Assembly (NCBI GenBank): GCA_016866355.1
Contig: VGMN01000005.1
Location: 1-64,000, forward strand
Direction: 5' to 3'
DNA length: 64,000 nt
DNA from: Bacteroidota bacterium
GTDB lineage: Bacteria; Bacteroidota; Bacteroidia; Chitinophagales; Chitinophagaceae
Part shown: positions 42,874 through 52,721 of the stretch, in pieces
How the letters are laid out: each line of letters starts with the position of its first letter
Position numbering within the stretch: the first letter of the stretch is position 1
Notes under the pieces: generated by a model
What the model was told of the DNA's origin: nothing
What the model saw: only the letters and a program-made list of their open reading frames with translations
Database searches by the model: none
Translations under genes and position numbers: made by a program

Positions 42874-44574
42874 ATGAAAAGAGTATTTATTGCAACGCTA
42901 TTTTTAATTACACTAATTAATCAGCGAATTACGGCACAAGAAACTCCTGTGCCTTCTCAAGCAAAAGAAGTCCCCAAGGGATGGCATCTTCTCGACAAAA
43001 CCAATAATGGGTTTTGGGGAATAAGCCTCGATAAAGCCTACTCTTTTTTAAAAGAAACAAATAAAAAAAGTAAGCGAGTAATAGTTGCGGTTATAGACTC
43101 TGGCATTGACACCTTACATGAAGATTTAAAGCCTGTACTATGGAAAAACCCAGGTGAAATTGCTGGCAATGGGAAAGATGATGACAAAAATGGCTATATA
43201 GACGATCTGTACGGGTGGAATTTCATTGGAGGAAAAGGGGGAGAAAATGTAACAAAAGACTCTTATGAAGCCGCAAGAGTTTATCATCGATTTAAACAAG
43301 CCTATGATAGTGTTGATCCAACTGTTGTAAAATTTAATGCAGAGGGATTTGCCCGTTATGAAATGTGGCGTAGAGCAAAACAAGAAGTAGTGCAAGGAAG
43401 CGAAAGTGGAGCAGAATTAATCATGTTAAAAAGAATCTATGCAAACCTGCTGAAAAGTGACAGCATCCTTAGAAAATCCATGGGTAAAGACACTTTCTTA
43501 GGTAAAGAATTAGCCAACTTGACTGTCACTGAAGCAGATCAGAAAAAAGCAAAAAATGCATTATACAGCTTAATGTCCAACAATGATGCACTGGAATCAA
43601 CCAATACAAGTTTTATTGGTGAACTACGCGCATATGTAGAGGGGTTGGAATCCAAGGCTAAAGCTGCAGACCAGGCACCTTTTCCCTACCGAGCATCCAT
43701 TGTCAATGACAACTATGAGGATATCAATGACAAATACTATGGTAACAATAACGTAATGGCCAGCTTAGATGCCGCCTTACATGGTACGCACGTGAGTGGT
43801 ATCATTGGAGCTATGCGGGGTAATGAAAAAGGAGGAGACGGAGTAGCAGATAATGTTAGCATCATGACTATCCGAGCAGTACCCGATGGGGACGAACACG
43901 ATAAAGATATTGCCCTAGCTATTCGTTATGCAGTGGATAATGGCGCACAAATAATCAATATGAGTTTTGGAAAAAGTTTCTCGCCAGAAAAGAAGTGGAT
44001 TGATGAAGCAGTTGCTTATGCTGCCGCAAAAGATGTTTTGCTGGTACATGCGGCAGGGAACGATGGAAAAAACCTAGATACCAGCTACAATTATCCTAGT
44101 TCGTTGTTTTTAGACCAAAAACGTGCAACAAATTGGATTACTGTTGGGGCCAGTGGTGATCCCCTTGCAGGTGGTATTACTGCCGGCTTTTCTAACTATG
44201 GGAAAAAAGAAGTAGATGTTTTTGCACCTGGTGTAAAAATTTATTCTACGGTACCTGGTGGAGATACCTACCAATTTTTGCAAGGCACTAGTATGGCCTC
44301 CCCTGTTGTTGCAGGACTTGCAGCTCTTCTATTGGAATACTACCCAACGCTGAGTGCCAAACAGATAAAGGAAGTAATTGAGCGCTCGGCAGTCCCACTC
44401 ACGGATTCTGTTAGGACTCCAGGTACCGGTACACTCACCACACTTGATAACCTTTCAAAAACAGGAGGACTTGTTAATGCATTTGAAGCGGTAAAGTTAG
44501 CTGCCACCATTAAAGGAGAAAGGAAAGGGATCAGTAGTTTGCCAGCCACCCCAAAGAAAACCAAAGGTTTTTAG
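42874..44574 (+). CDS. Secreted S8 (subtilisin-like) serine protease
   Basis: 566 residues with signal peptide (MKRVFIATLFLITLINQRITA). Catalytic triad Asp75 (VAVIDSGID), His306 (LHGTHVSGI) and Ser473 (GTSMASPVVAG), plus the oxyanion Asn in HAAGNDG. The Asp-His spacing of about 230 residues is far above the ~30-40 of subtilisins: an insertion of about 190 residues, rich in Lys/Glu/Ala and probably helical, lies between them. No classical inhibitor prodomain is seen before Asp75, and no type IX secretion C-terminal domain is evident. It follows the ALDH7 gene by 9 bases. Confidence 0.92.
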   Translation: MKRVFIATLFLITLINQRITAQETPVPSQAKEVPKGWHLLDKTNNGFWGISLDKAYSFLKETNKKSKRVIVAVIDSGIDTLHEDLKPVLWKNPGEIAGNGKDDDKNGYIDDLYGWNFIGGKGGENVTKDSYEAARVYHRFKQAYDSVDPTVVKFNAEGFARYEMWRRAKQEVVQGSESGAELIMLKRIYANLLKSDSILRKSMGKDTFLGKELANLTVTEADQKKAKNALYSLMSNNDALESTNTSFIGELRAYVEGLESKAKAADQAPFPYRASIVNDNYEDINDKYYGNNNVMASLDAALHGTHVSGIIGAMRGNEKGGDGVADNVSIMTIRAVPDGDEHDKDIALAIRYAVDNGAQIINMSFGKSFSPEKKWIDEAVAYAAAKDVLLVHAAGNDGKNLDTSYNYPSSLFLDQKRATNWITVGASGDPLAGGITAGFSNYGKKEVDVFAPGVKIYSTVPGGDTYQFLQGTSMASPVVAGLAALLLEYYPTLSAKQIKEVIERSAVPLTDSVRTPGTGTLTTLDNLSKTGGLVNAFEAVKLAATIKGERKGISSLPATPKKTKGF

Positions 44575-44602
44575 TCCTACATGTCAGCAAAGTAGCGTTT
44601 CT

Positions 44603-44610
44603 TATATTTG
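44603..44610 (+). promoter_or_regulatory. -7 element of accD-smpB
   Basis: TATATTTG with a 19-base spacer to a poor -33 (CATG). It places the transcript start near 44616. The in-frame GTG at 44610 overlaps the element, so ATG 44628 is the start. Confidence 0.55.
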
Positions 44611-44627
44611 TGAATCAAGCTAGACTC

Positions 44628-45542
44628 ATGGCGAAGAAAATTGAAGATGTAGACGCAAATTTAACTGGTGACGGCATTAAGTTCGAAGAGGTTAAATCCA
44701 GTTGGTTTCGTCGAATTAAAAAAGGTATCGATACCAAAACTTCTGAAAAGAAAGAAACACCAGAAGGACTTTGGAATAAATGTCCTGAATGCAGCCTAAT
44801 TACAGTTGCGCTTGAATTAGAAGAAAATCTGCATGTTTGTCCTAAATGCAATTATCATTTTAGAATTACCAGTGAGGATTATTTCCAGCTGCTATTTGAT
44901 CAACATGCTTACACGGAATTATTTACTTCTATTCGAAGTAAGGATAAATTAAGCTTTACCGACTTAAAGCCTTACCAAAAACGTCTAGAAGATATTTGGA
45001 GCAAAACTGATCTTAAAGACTCCATGCGAGTGGCTACAGGACTCGTTAATGGAAAAGGGCTTGTAGTAGCTTGTATGGATTTTGAATTTATTGGTGGTTC
45101 GCTAGGAAGTGTAATGGGAGAAAAATTTGCACGTGCAGTTGATTATTGCATTGCAAATAAATTGCCCTACATGGTAATTTCTAAAAGTGGAGGTGCTCGA
45201 ATGATGGAGAGTGCCTTTTCATTGATGCAACTTGCAAAAACAAGCGGCAAGCTGTCCCAGCTTAGTGATGCCCAGCTTCCTTATATTTCATTATTAACAG
45301 ATCCAACCTTTGGAGGAATTTCGGCCTCATTTGGTATGTTGGGCGATCTTAATATTGCAGAACCTGGCGCCTTAATTGGTTTTGCCGGCCCGCGCGTAAT
45401 TAAAGAAACAATTAAAAGAGATTTGCCTGAGGGCTTTCAACGCAGTGAATTTATTTTGGAGCATGGTTTTTTAGATTTCATAGTACATCGAAAGGAATTA
45501 AAATATAGAATCGCTCAATTGATTTCACTATTTCAATCATAA
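44628..45542 (+). CDS. accD: Acetyl-CoA carboxylase carboxyltransferase subunit beta
   Basis: 304 residues from ATG 44628 (MAKKIEDVDANL). The zinc ribbon CPECSLITVALELEENLHVCPKC (about 50-75) is characteristic of AccD. The crotonase-like carboxyltransferase core follows: MDFEFIGGSLGSVMGEKFARA, SKSGGARMMES and LTDPTFGGISASFGMLGD, the acyl-CoA/oxyanion elements. With AccA it transfers the carboxyl group from biotin to acetyl-CoA, the first step of fatty-acid synthesis. The stop overlaps the smpB ATG (TAATG). Confidence 0.96.
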   Translation: MAKKIEDVDANLTGDGIKFEEVKSSWFRRIKKGIDTKTSEKKETPEGLWNKCPECSLITVALELEENLHVCPKCNYHFRITSEDYFQLLFDQHAYTELFTSIRSKDKLSFTDLKPYQKRLEDIWSKTDLKDSMRVATGLVNGKGLVVACMDFEFIGGSLGSVMGEKFARAVDYCIANKLPYMVISKSGGARMMESAFSLMQLAKTSGKLSQLSDAQLPYISLLTDPTFGGISASFGMLGDLNIAEPGALIGFAGPRVIKETIKRDLPEGFQRSEFILEHGFLDFIVHRKELKYRIAQLISLFQS

Positions 45543-45985
45543 TGGCCGCTCTACTTAATCGGCAAGCTACCTTTAACTACTTCATTGAGGATAGATTTGA
45601 AGCGGGATTACAATTAGTGGGGACTGAAGTGAAATCATTACGAGAAGGGAAAGCTAGTTTTAATGATGCGTATTGTTTGATTGAGGAGGGAGAAATTTGG
45701 ATCAAATCCCTTCATATTGCCCCCTATACGCATGGGACTCATTCCAACCATGATCCGATTCGTGCCAGAAAACTACTACTACAAAAAAGAGAAATAAAGA
45801 AAATAGCCTCACAGCTCAAAGAGAGAGGATTCACCCTAATTCCCTTGAAAATCTTTTTTAAGACCAACGGGTTTGCTAAAATTGAAATTGGGCTTGCAAG
45901 AGGGAAAAAACAAGCTGACAAACGAGAGTCACTAAAAAAGAAACAAGCTGAAAGAGAAATGAAAAGAGACCAGTCGGTAGATTAA
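45542..45985 (+). CDS. smpB: SsrA-binding protein SmpB
   Basis: 147 residues, standard length. Blocks NRQATFNYFIEDRFEAGLQLVGTEVKSLREGKA, LHIAPYTHGTHSNHDPIRARKLLLQKREI, and a basic C-terminal tail (GKKQADKRESLKKKQAEREMKRD) that inserts in the decoding site with tmRNA. It rescues stalled ribosomes in trans-translation. Coupled to accD by a one-base overlap, and ends 5 bases before the convergent parC stop. tmRNA (ssrA) is not nearby. Confidence 0.97.
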   Translation: MAALLNRQATFNYFIEDRFEAGLQLVGTEVKSLREGKASFNDAYCLIEEGEIWIKSLHIAPYTHGTHSNHDPIRARKLLLQKREIKKIASQLKERGFTLIPLKIFFKTNGFAKIEIGLARGKKQADKRESLKKKQAEREMKRDQSVD

Positions 45986-45990
45986 GCGCT

Positions 45991-48516
45991 TTAGAATAAT
46001 TCAGGCTGCCCTTCGCCACTTAGTTTTGTTTTAACCCACTCCATTTCAGTTGACTTACTATAATCCGCCAATTTTGTTCCAACCGTTTTCCAACCAGTTA
46101 CCTCAGCGATTTTATTGATTTTTAACTTTGCCTTTCTTACTTGTGTACCTCTTCCCTGCTGGATAGCTAACACAGGCTCTGCCGCAGTAGTCACCGCTTC
46201 CACATAGTTTTCCAACCCTTCTTTTATGAAAAGAAACTTAGTTTTCAAGGTACTGGTTTCAATTAAGAAGCGCTTAACCATATATTGCTTTTTATCCATA
46301 TCAGCATATATGGCTGTAATGGTAGATGAAGGGTTAAATTTCTCAATCAGGAGCACCTTCTCAGGATCAAATTTTTGTGACAATTCTTGATCACAAATTT
46401 CATAAATGCCATCCGTGTAAATAAGAAGAATCTTTTCCTCGGGTTCAAAGCCACCTATGAGTACGCCCTTGCCCTCAGTATTTAATCGACCAAATTTATC
46501 ATCAAACCAGATCTGTTTAGCGGTAGATATACTGGCTTTGCCTGCCTCCTTAAATTTTACAGATCGAATAGAATACTTGGTTACCTGATTCCCAAGACTG
46601 CTCCTGCCCTTAATGGCTAATTCCTCAAAATAAAAATCAAATTCCTTTATTCGAGCAGTACAACCCGCGGATAAGAGAATCTTCACCACTTCCGCTTCCC
46701 CATTAGGATTGACGCTTAAATAATGAACCTTACTTTTATCGTCACCTTTTGTCAAGTCATATTCCTTATCTCTTGTGACACCGGTAACATTAAATCGTTT
46801 TGCATAACTCATGCCTCCCTTGCCATCTGCATAAATCAAATTATAGGTGGTACGTTCATCGTTTTTATGAAATAATGCTATATGTAAAATGTCTTTCCCA
46901 ATAAATGACTTTTCAGCCACTTTGACCACCTTAAGGATCCCCCTCCTGGTAATAGCAAGAATATCATCTAGATCAGAACAGTCAAACAAATACTCGTCTT
47001 TCCGGAGTCCTGTCCCTATAAATCCTTCCTCCCGATTAACATAGAGCTTTGTATTTGCTATAGCAACTTGCTTAGCCTGAATTACTTCAAATTGCTTTAT
47101 TTCGGTTTTCCGCTCTCTGCCTTTTCCATATTTTTTTTGAAGGTTTTCATAATAAGCAATTGTGTAGTCAACCAAATTGTCTAAATCATGTTTCACTTGC
47201 TTTAAGTCCGCCTCCAATTGCTTGATTTGCGCATCCAACTCTGCAATATCCAACCGATATATCCTACGAACCGGCTTTTCTGTTAATTTAATTATATCCT
47301 CACGAGATATAGCCCTTTTTAATTTTTTCTTAAAGGGATTAAATGCGCCGTCAATTGCTTTTAAAACCTTTTCCCAATCCTCATGCTTTTTTTCTAATTC
47401 CTTATATATCTTTTCTTCAAAAAATATTTTTTCTAACGATGAATAATGCCATTTCTCTAATAATTCAGCTTGTCGGATACGTAATTCTTGATCTAAGAGC
47501 CCTTTTGTGTGGTCCACCGATTGTTTTAAAAGATCTTGTACACTAAGAAATTGAGGACGCTGTTCTGTAATGACACAAGCGTTAGGAGATAATGAAACTT
47601 CACAATCAGTAAACTTGTATAGCGCATCAATAGTTATATCAGGGGAGATTCCTGCTACTAAATCAACTTGTACCTCTACCTCAGCAGCCGTATTATCGGT
47701 AACTTTTTTAATTTTTATTTTACCCTGCTCATTCGCTTTCACTATTGACTCCATCAATTGCGTAGTAGTCACTCCATATGGCACACTTCGAATAGCCAAC
47801 GTTTTTTTATCTAATTCCTCAATATGTGCTCGCACTTTTACACGACCGCCCCGTTTTCCCTGGTCATAATCTGCAATATCAACCATCCCGCCAGTTTGAA
47901 AATCAGGAAACAATTCAAAACGCTTTCCACGCAAATGTTTTATGGCAGCATCTATTAATTCGTTGAAATTATGCGGTAATATTTTTGTCGATAACCCCAC
48001 TGCAATCCCCTCTGCTCCTTGTGCCAGCAACAATGGAAACTTCATCGGCAATGCAACCGGTTCATTTTTCCGACCATCGTAGCTGAGCTGCCATGTTGTT
48101 GTCTTGGGATTAAAGGCAACTTCAAGTGCAAACTTACTCAGACGTGCCTCTATGTAACGTGAAGCGGCAGCATCATCCCCTGTGCGGACATCACCCCAAT
48201 TTCCCTGCGTATCAATCAATAAATCCTTTTGGCCTATGTTAACCAATGCATCCCCAATACTAGCATCCCCATGCGGATGATATTGCATGGCCTGACCTAT
48301 CACATTGGCAACTTTGTTAAAACGCCCATCATCCATTTCCTTCATGGCATGAAGAATACGACGCTGTACGGGCTTTAGTCCATCATCAATGGCAGGCACG
48401 GCTCTTTCCAAAATAACATAAGAGGCATAATCCAGGAACCAGTTTTTGTATTGGCCAAGAATTGAATTTTCTTTTCCAGCCTCAACAGATACTATTTTAT
48501 TCTTAGCAGTAGCCAT
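45991..48516 (-). CDS. parC: DNA topoisomerase IV subunit A
   Basis: 841 residues, type IIA. Winged-helix and tower blocks are VPAIDDGLKPVQRRILHAM, QAMQYHPHGDASIGDAL and GDVRTGDDAAASRYIEARLSK (catalytic Tyr in SRYIEARL, near residue 121). A long coiled coil (about 375-475, QIKQLEADLKQVKHDLDNL) precedes a C-terminal beta-propeller-like domain. The GyrA-box QRRGGKG is not seen, which supports topoisomerase IV over gyrase. It is the last gene of the parE-methyltransferase-DUF1835-parC unit, 11 bases after the DUF1835 gene. Confidence 0.92.
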   Translation of the reverse strand: MATAKNKIVSVEAGKENSILGQYKNWFLDYASYVILERAVPAIDDGLKPVQRRILHAMKEMDDGRFNKVANVIGQAMQYHPHGDASIGDALVNIGQKDLLIDTQGNWGDVRTGDDAAASRYIEARLSKFALEVAFNPKTTTWQLSYDGRKNEPVALPMKFPLLLAQGAEGIAVGLSTKILPHNFNELIDAAIKHLRGKRFELFPDFQTGGMVDIADYDQGKRGGRVKVRAHIEELDKKTLAIRSVPYGVTTTQLMESIVKANEQGKIKIKKVTDNTAAEVEVQVDLVAGISPDITIDALYKFTDCEVSLSPNACVITEQRPQFLSVQDLLKQSVDHTKGLLDQELRIRQAELLEKWHYSSLEKIFFEEKIYKELEKKHEDWEKVLKAIDGAFNPFKKKLKRAISREDIIKLTEKPVRRIYRLDIAELDAQIKQLEADLKQVKHDLDNLVDYTIAYYENLQKKYGKGRERKTEIKQFEVIQAKQVAIANTKLYVNREEGFIGTGLRKDEYLFDCSDLDDILAITRRGILKVVKVAEKSFIGKDILHIALFHKNDERTTYNLIYADGKGGMSYAKRFNVTGVTRDKEYDLTKGDDKSKVHYLSVNPNGEAEVVKILLSAGCTARIKEFDFYFEELAIKGRSSLGNQVTKYSIRSVKFKEAGKASISTAKQIWFDDKFGRLNTEGKGVLIGGFEPEEKILLIYTDGIYEICDQELSQKFDPEKVLLIEKFNPSSTITAIYADMDKKQYMVKRFLIETSTLKTKFLFIKEGLENYVEAVTTAAEPVLAIQQGRGTQVRKAKLKINKIAEVTGWKTVGTKLADYSKSTEMEWVKTKLSGEGQPELF

Positions 48517-48527
48517 GTTTCACAAAT

Positions 48528-49373
48528 TTACTGATCCTGTTGCCCCAATGAACTATTATCTCCAACCAATAGTCGAATATCCAGCTCCTTCCACCCCTTC
48601 TCCCACTTTCCATTAGATTCAATCAGTCCTTCCGTAGCTAACTGCGCTAGTCGCCACTGAAGAAATACGTCACCAGTTTTAACTTTCATTTTTGCTTGCG
48701 TCTGTGCTATAACGCGAAGTGCACGCTGCCATTCTTTTGAAAGTAGCCGCTTTATATCTGCATCAAAATAGGTAAAATCTTTTCCTAGTAACTTCTTCCC
48801 TCCTTCTAGTATTCGCACGCCTGCATTATCAATCATCAATTTATTCCATTCATCCGGGTCAATTTCAAATTCACTAGGTGTAACGGGGCGTGCTAATTTT
48901 TTGGCTTTTAGGAATTCACGAGCCGGGATTTCTTCCAGCCAATTAGGGTAAAATAATTGTCCCTTTTCGTTGATAAATGGCAAATTGTTTAAATAAAGAA
49001 TATGAATGCGTCCTTGCCAATTTTTTAATTGTGAAATCAACCAATAATAACCAGCAACATCATGTTGATTTTGCGCCATCCAAATCCAACACTCCCCTGA
49101 CAAGTCATTCTCCAGCCATTCTTGGATAGCGGCAACTTCTTGTGCATCGTTAACAATCGGTACAGATGGAATAGCACCAAAAGCTGTTTTTTCAAAGCAA
49201 GATTTCCACCAATCTAAGCGGGATTGCTGACCCGCTGGGGTATCTAAAGCGTGCAGCGGCCCAACGGCATAGTCATCGCGTATTAAAACAATTGGCCCAT
49301 CTAAAGCAGGGTCTAACGCCTGCACTTCTTTTAATCTTGTACTATCGGACTCATTAAATAAAACATGTAACAT
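48528..49373 (-). CDS. DUF1835 domain protein
   Basis: 281 residues, cytoplasmic. The N-terminal DUF1835 domain (about 1-125) starts MLHVLFNESDSTRLKEV and has IVLIRDDYAVGPL and WIWMAQNQHDVAGYYWL; a DUF3658-like C-terminal part has SEFEIDPDEWNKL and VFLQWRLAQLATEGLIE. Function is unknown; the fold is Rossmann-like by family. The gene sits between a methyltransferase gene (7-base gap) and parC (11 bases) on the parE-parC transcript. I see no catalytic motif. Confidence 0.8.
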   Translation of the reverse strand: MLHVLFNESDSTRLKEVQALDPALDGPIVLIRDDYAVGPLHALDTPAGQQSRLDWWKSCFEKTAFGAIPSVPIVNDAQEVAAIQEWLENDLSGECWIWMAQNQHDVAGYYWLISQLKNWQGRIHILYLNNLPFINEKGQLFYPNWLEEIPAREFLKAKKLARPVTPSEFEIDPDEWNKLMIDNAGVRILEGGKKLLGKDFTYFDADIKRLLSKEWQRALRVIAQTQAKMKVKTGDVFLQWRLAQLATEGLIESNGKWEKGWKELDIRLLVGDNSSLGQQDQ

Positions 49374-49380
49374 GTAAAAC

Positions 49381-50166
49381 TTATTTAGCAGGCTTAATTA
49401 AATAATAAACACAGGTTGTAAAATAATTTCGAATCCAGGGAATAGCAGAGAGCCAAAAAAATTGTTTACGGGGTTTCCACCCAAATTTCCACTGGTATAT
49501 AGGATTGATTAGATAATGAATCTTCTGTATGATACTATAATTAGTTTCAACGCAAATGGACTCAAATTTTTCAATAGAGATATGGGTTTGTCTTATCTCA
49601 AGTAAATCCGCTACAGGTTCGTTATTAAGCTGCAATAGTGATTTGTATACTACCAGGGGCAGTAAATGAATATAGGGCAAACGAGAAATAAATGAACGCG
49701 CAATTTGCTGGTGTCCGCCAAAAGGCATTTGCCAAGGTGGAAATCCAAAAAATACTACCCCTTCCTTTTTTAGAAGCGAGTGTAAAAGTCGAAAAAGTCT
49801 AGGTTGATCGTGTATATGCTCAATTACATCCTTTAGGAGTATCAAATCAAATCCTCCTTTTAAATCTGCGGTAATATCAGTATCATAAATATTCTTCTCA
49901 ATATAAAATAATTGACCTCTACCAATTTCTTCCCATAAAAAACCACATGCCCACTCCACACGTAACGGATCTAGCTCCACACCTACTGCGCTACATCCTC
50001 GTTCCGTAAAGGCGCGCAGTACCCCTCCTTCACCAGCACCAATTTCAAGTACGCGCATGTGACTTCGGATAGGAACAGATTGTTCAATAAACGGCAATAC
50101 ATACTTGACCGCATTTTGATATTGAATTTGGAAATACTGATTACGATCCTGATGAAACTCAAACAT
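49381..50166 (-). CDS. Class I SAM-dependent methyltransferase
   Basis: 261 residues. Motif I VLEIGAGEGGVLRAF (near 42-56), acidic GVELDPLRVEWA, FDLILLKDVIEHIHD (motif IV-like) and LKKEGVVFFGFPPWQMPFGGHQQ. The methyltransferase type is clear; the substrate is not. The last third (KFGWKPRKQFFWLSAIPWIRNYF) is aromatic and basic, with a hydrophobic tail that could touch the membrane. It starts 3 bases after the parE stop, so is translated from the same message as topoisomerase IV. A role on a small molecule, sugar or lipid is equally possible. Confidence 0.85.
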   Translation of the reverse strand: MFEFHQDRNQYFQIQYQNAVKYVLPFIEQSVPIRSHMRVLEIGAGEGGVLRAFTERGCSAVGVELDPLRVEWACGFLWEEIGRGQLFYIEKNIYDTDITADLKGGFDLILLKDVIEHIHDQPRLFRLLHSLLKKEGVVFFGFPPWQMPFGGHQQIARSFISRLPYIHLLPLVVYKSLLQLNNEPVADLLEIRQTHISIEKFESICVETNYSIIQKIHYLINPIYQWKFGWKPRKQFFWLSAIPWIRNYFTTCVYYLIKPAK

Positions 50167-50169
50167 GCA

Positions 50170-52071
50170 TTAGAGATTAACAGCGTCTTCTACTTTATCA
50201 AGCTCAAAACGAAGATTTTGAATAATAAAATCCTGCCGATCGGGTGTGTTTTTACCCATGTAATATTCCAATAATTGTTGAATGTGATCGCCCTGCTCTA
50301 GTCGCATTAATTGCTTTCGCATGCCAGTACCAATGAATTGGGCAAACTCATCCGGGCTGATTTCACCTAATCCTTTAAACCGCGTAACCTCTGGCTTTGC
50401 CCCCAACTTTTTCATTGCTATCTGTTTTTCGGACTCACTGTAACAATAAATGGTTTCTTGTTTATTTCGAACACGAAAGAGTGGCGTGTCCAGCACATAT
50501 ACTTTTTCATGCTTGACTAAATCAGGAAAAAATTGTAAGAAAAATGTCATTAGCAACAACCGAATATGCATGCCGTCAACGTCGGCATCAGTGGCAATAA
50601 CAATATTATTAAAGCGCAGCCCATCTAGGCCCTCTTCAATATTAAGTGCATGCTGTAAAAGATTGAATTCCTCATTTTCATATACCACTTTTTTAGTTAG
50701 GCCGTAGCAATTCAATGGTTTTCCACGTAAGCTAAATACAGCTTGTGTTTCCACATTTCTAGCTTTGGTGATTGAACCACTGGCACTATCACCTTCTGTT
50801 ATAAAAATGGTAGTTTCTTGTTGCTTTGCCAGAAACTCTTCTTTTCCTCTTGAAGGCGCCTCTTCATTCAGGTGAAAGCGACAATCGCGTAGTTTCCGAT
50901 TATGTAAATTGGCTTTTTTAGCTCGTTCATTTGCTAATTTTTTGATTCCTGCCAATTCTTTGCGCTCTCGCTCACTTTGTTCAATTCTTTTTTTAAGTGA
51001 TTCAGCAATTGCAACATTTTTATGTAAGAAGTTATCGAGTTCTTTGGAAAGAAAATCACCCACAAATTGACGCATGGTTGGCCCCTCTATATCTACATTT
51101 AAGGAGCCTAGCTTTGTCTTTGTTTGCGATTCAAATACAGGTTCAACTACACGAACTGAGATAGCCGCCACAATACCTGTCCGAATATCTGAGGCATCAT
51201 AGTCTTTTTTATAAAAATCACGTATGGTTTTTACATAGGCTTCTCTAAATGCTTGCTGGTGTGTACCTCCTTGTGTAGTATGTTGTCCATTTACAAAACT
51301 ATAAATATCCTCTCCGTAGTCATTAGTATGCGAAATGGCAACTTCAATATCAGCACCCGTCAAATGAATAACCGGATATCGGAGTTCGTCCTCATTAGTC
51401 TTACGCTGCAATAAATCCAATAACCCGTTCTTGCTAAGAAAGGTCTTCCCATTGAAATTAATTTTTAGACCCGCATTCAAGAAAGCGTAATTCCATAATT
51501 GATTCTCAATAAATTCATATAAAAAGCGAAATCCCTTGAAAACGGTTTCATCAGGCGTGAAACTCACTAATGTGCCATTTGGTTGATCTGTCTTAGCTTC
51601 CTTATATTCTTTTGTCAACTCCCCTCTGGAAAATTCAGCCGTTTTTTCTTTACCCTCCCGAAATGCTGAAACTTTAAAATAATTACTGAGTGCATTTACA
51701 GCCTTTGTTCCCACTCCATTTAGCCCCACTGCTTTCTGGAAAGCCTTGCTATCATACTTTGCTCCTGTATTAATCTTACTAACTACATCTACTACTTTTC
51801 CCAGTGGAATACCACGACCAAAGTCTCGTACAGTAACCGTTTTATCTTCGATAGACAAATCAACTGCTTTTCCATACCCCATGGTATATTCATCTATTGC
51901 ATTATCTATTACCTCTTTTATCAGTACATAAATTCCGTCGTCTGGAGAGGCGCCATCTCCTAGTTTACCGATATACATGCCCGGACGCAACCGTATGTGT
52001 TGCTTCCAATCTAGGGACTGTATACTATCCTCTGTATACGCTACTTCCTTTTTTTCTTTTTCTGCTGCCAT
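50170..52071 (-). CDS. parE: DNA topoisomerase IV subunit B
   Basis: 633 residues. GHKL ATPase blocks: [18 protein letters not shown] (Mg-binding Asn), DFGRGIPLG and [14 protein letters not shown]. The transducer domain follows, then TOPRIM with [20 protein letters not shown] and [12 protein letters not shown], the metal-binding DxD. It supplies ATPase and TOPRIM functions to ParC for decatenation. TATATTTG at 52085-52092 lies 14 bases before the ATG. First gene of the four-gene unit that ends in parC. Confidence 0.93.
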   Translation of the reverse strand: MAAEKEKKEVAYTEDSIQSLDWKQHIRLRPGMYIGKLGDGASPDDGIYVLIKEVIDNAIDEYTMGYGKAVDLSIEDKTVTVRDFGRGIPLGKVVDVVSKINTGAKYDSKAFQKAVGLNGVGTKAVNALSNYFKVSAFREGKEKTAEFSRGELTKEYKEAKTDQPNGTLVSFTPDETVFKGFRFLYEFIENQLWNYAFLNAGLKINFNGKTFLSKNGLLDLLQRKTNEDELRYPVIHLTGADIEVAISHTNDYGEDIYSFVNGQHTTQGGTHQQAFREAYVKTIRDFYKKDYDASDIRTGIVAAISVRVVEPVFESQTKTKLGSLNVDIEGPTMRQFVGDFLSKELDNFLHKNVAIAESLKKRIEQSERERKELAGIKKLANERAKKANLHNRKLRDCRFHLNEEAPSRGKEEFLAKQQETTIFITEGDSASGSITKARNVETQAVFSLRGKPLNCYGLTKKVVYENEEFNLLQHALNIEEGLDGLRFNNIVIATDADVDGMHIRLLLMTFFLQFFPDLVKHEKVYVLDTPLFRVRNKQETIYCYSESEKQIAMKKLGAKPEVTRFKGLGEISPDEFAQFIGTGMRKQLMRLEQGDHIQQLLEYYMGKNTPDRQDFIIQNLRFELDKVEDAVNL

Positions 52072-52084
52072 GAGTTAGTGTTGG

Positions 52085-52092
52085 CAAATATA
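52085..52092 (-). promoter_or_regulatory. -7 element of the parE operon
   Basis: TATATTTG on the minus strand between the peroxiredoxin-like stop and the parE ATG (13 bases away). The -33 region is not recognisable. Confidence 0.5.
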
Positions 52093-52111
52093 ACGAATCA
52101 GCACTCCCTTT

Positions 52112-52708
52112 TTATTGGAACAATGCCAGTAATTCGGCTACGTTAGTTCGCCTCTTATGATCGGGGTCAAAAAAACGGTAAGTAATGGAATAATCTTTGC
52201 CAATAACAAATACGGAAGGAACCGGAAGCACTGCAGGATTTGGATAATTAATTTTCAATATGTCAATAGCGCCACTTCGATAACGAGCTAACTGATTATC
52301 GGAAAGGATATAGGCAACATCAAATTGTTTGGAAATTAAATAAGCAGAATCATGAATCAATGAAAATCCAGCCTGGGTTTTCTCAAGTGTTTTTACCCTA
52401 CTTTCTTTTGACTCTGGGGATACGGCTAACACAGAAACCCCTTTTTCCGTAAAGAAAGATAAAGAATCCTGTAAACGAGCAAGCAACCGGGTGCAATACG
52501 GGCACCAATACCCCCTGTAAAAAACTAACAAAACAGGTTTTTTCTTGGCTAACTCACGCAACTGCACAGGACGATCAAACTGATCAATTCCTTTAAAAGC
52601 GGGCACTTTGGCACCCAAAAACAAACCTTCAGGCTGGCCCTGAGCTATACACCATAAACTAGCAAAGGAGAGAAATAGAGGAAACAATCCATTTTTTAAC
52701 ATAAGCAT
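52112..52708 (-). CDS. Secreted AhpC/TSA-type thioredoxin-fold protein
   Basis: 198 residues with a signal peptide (MLMLKNGLFPLFLSFASLWCIA). Thioredoxin/peroxiredoxin fold: GAKVPAFKGIDQFDRPVQL, VLLVFYRGYWCPYCTRLLARL (active-site CPYC, near residue 86), LAVSPESKESRVK and PSVFVIGKDYSITY. Peroxiredoxins of this AhpC-TSA group reduce peroxides, but the CPYC pair could equally make a periplasmic disulfide reductase. The start codon lies inside a 9-bp inverted repeat that also contains the smc stop, 9 bases upstream. Probably co-transcribed with smc. Confidence 0.82.
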   Translation of the reverse strand: MLMLKNGLFPLFLSFASLWCIAQGQPEGLFLGAKVPAFKGIDQFDRPVQLRELAKKKPVLLVFYRGYWCPYCTRLLARLQDSLSFFTEKGVSVLAVSPESKESRVKTLEKTQAGFSLIHDSAYLISKQFDVAYILSDNQLARYRSGAIDILKINYPNPAVLPVPSVFVIGKDYSITYRFFDPDHKRRTNVAELLALFQ

Positions 52709-52721
52709 ATTTTATGCTTAT
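52701..52721. repeat. Perfect inverted repeat across the smc stop and the next start codon
   Basis: ATAAGCATA at 52701-52709 and TATGCTTAT at 52713-52721, 3-base loop. In the minus-strand message the left arm holds the smc TAA and the right arm the ATG of the peroxiredoxin-like gene. Confidence 0.6.
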
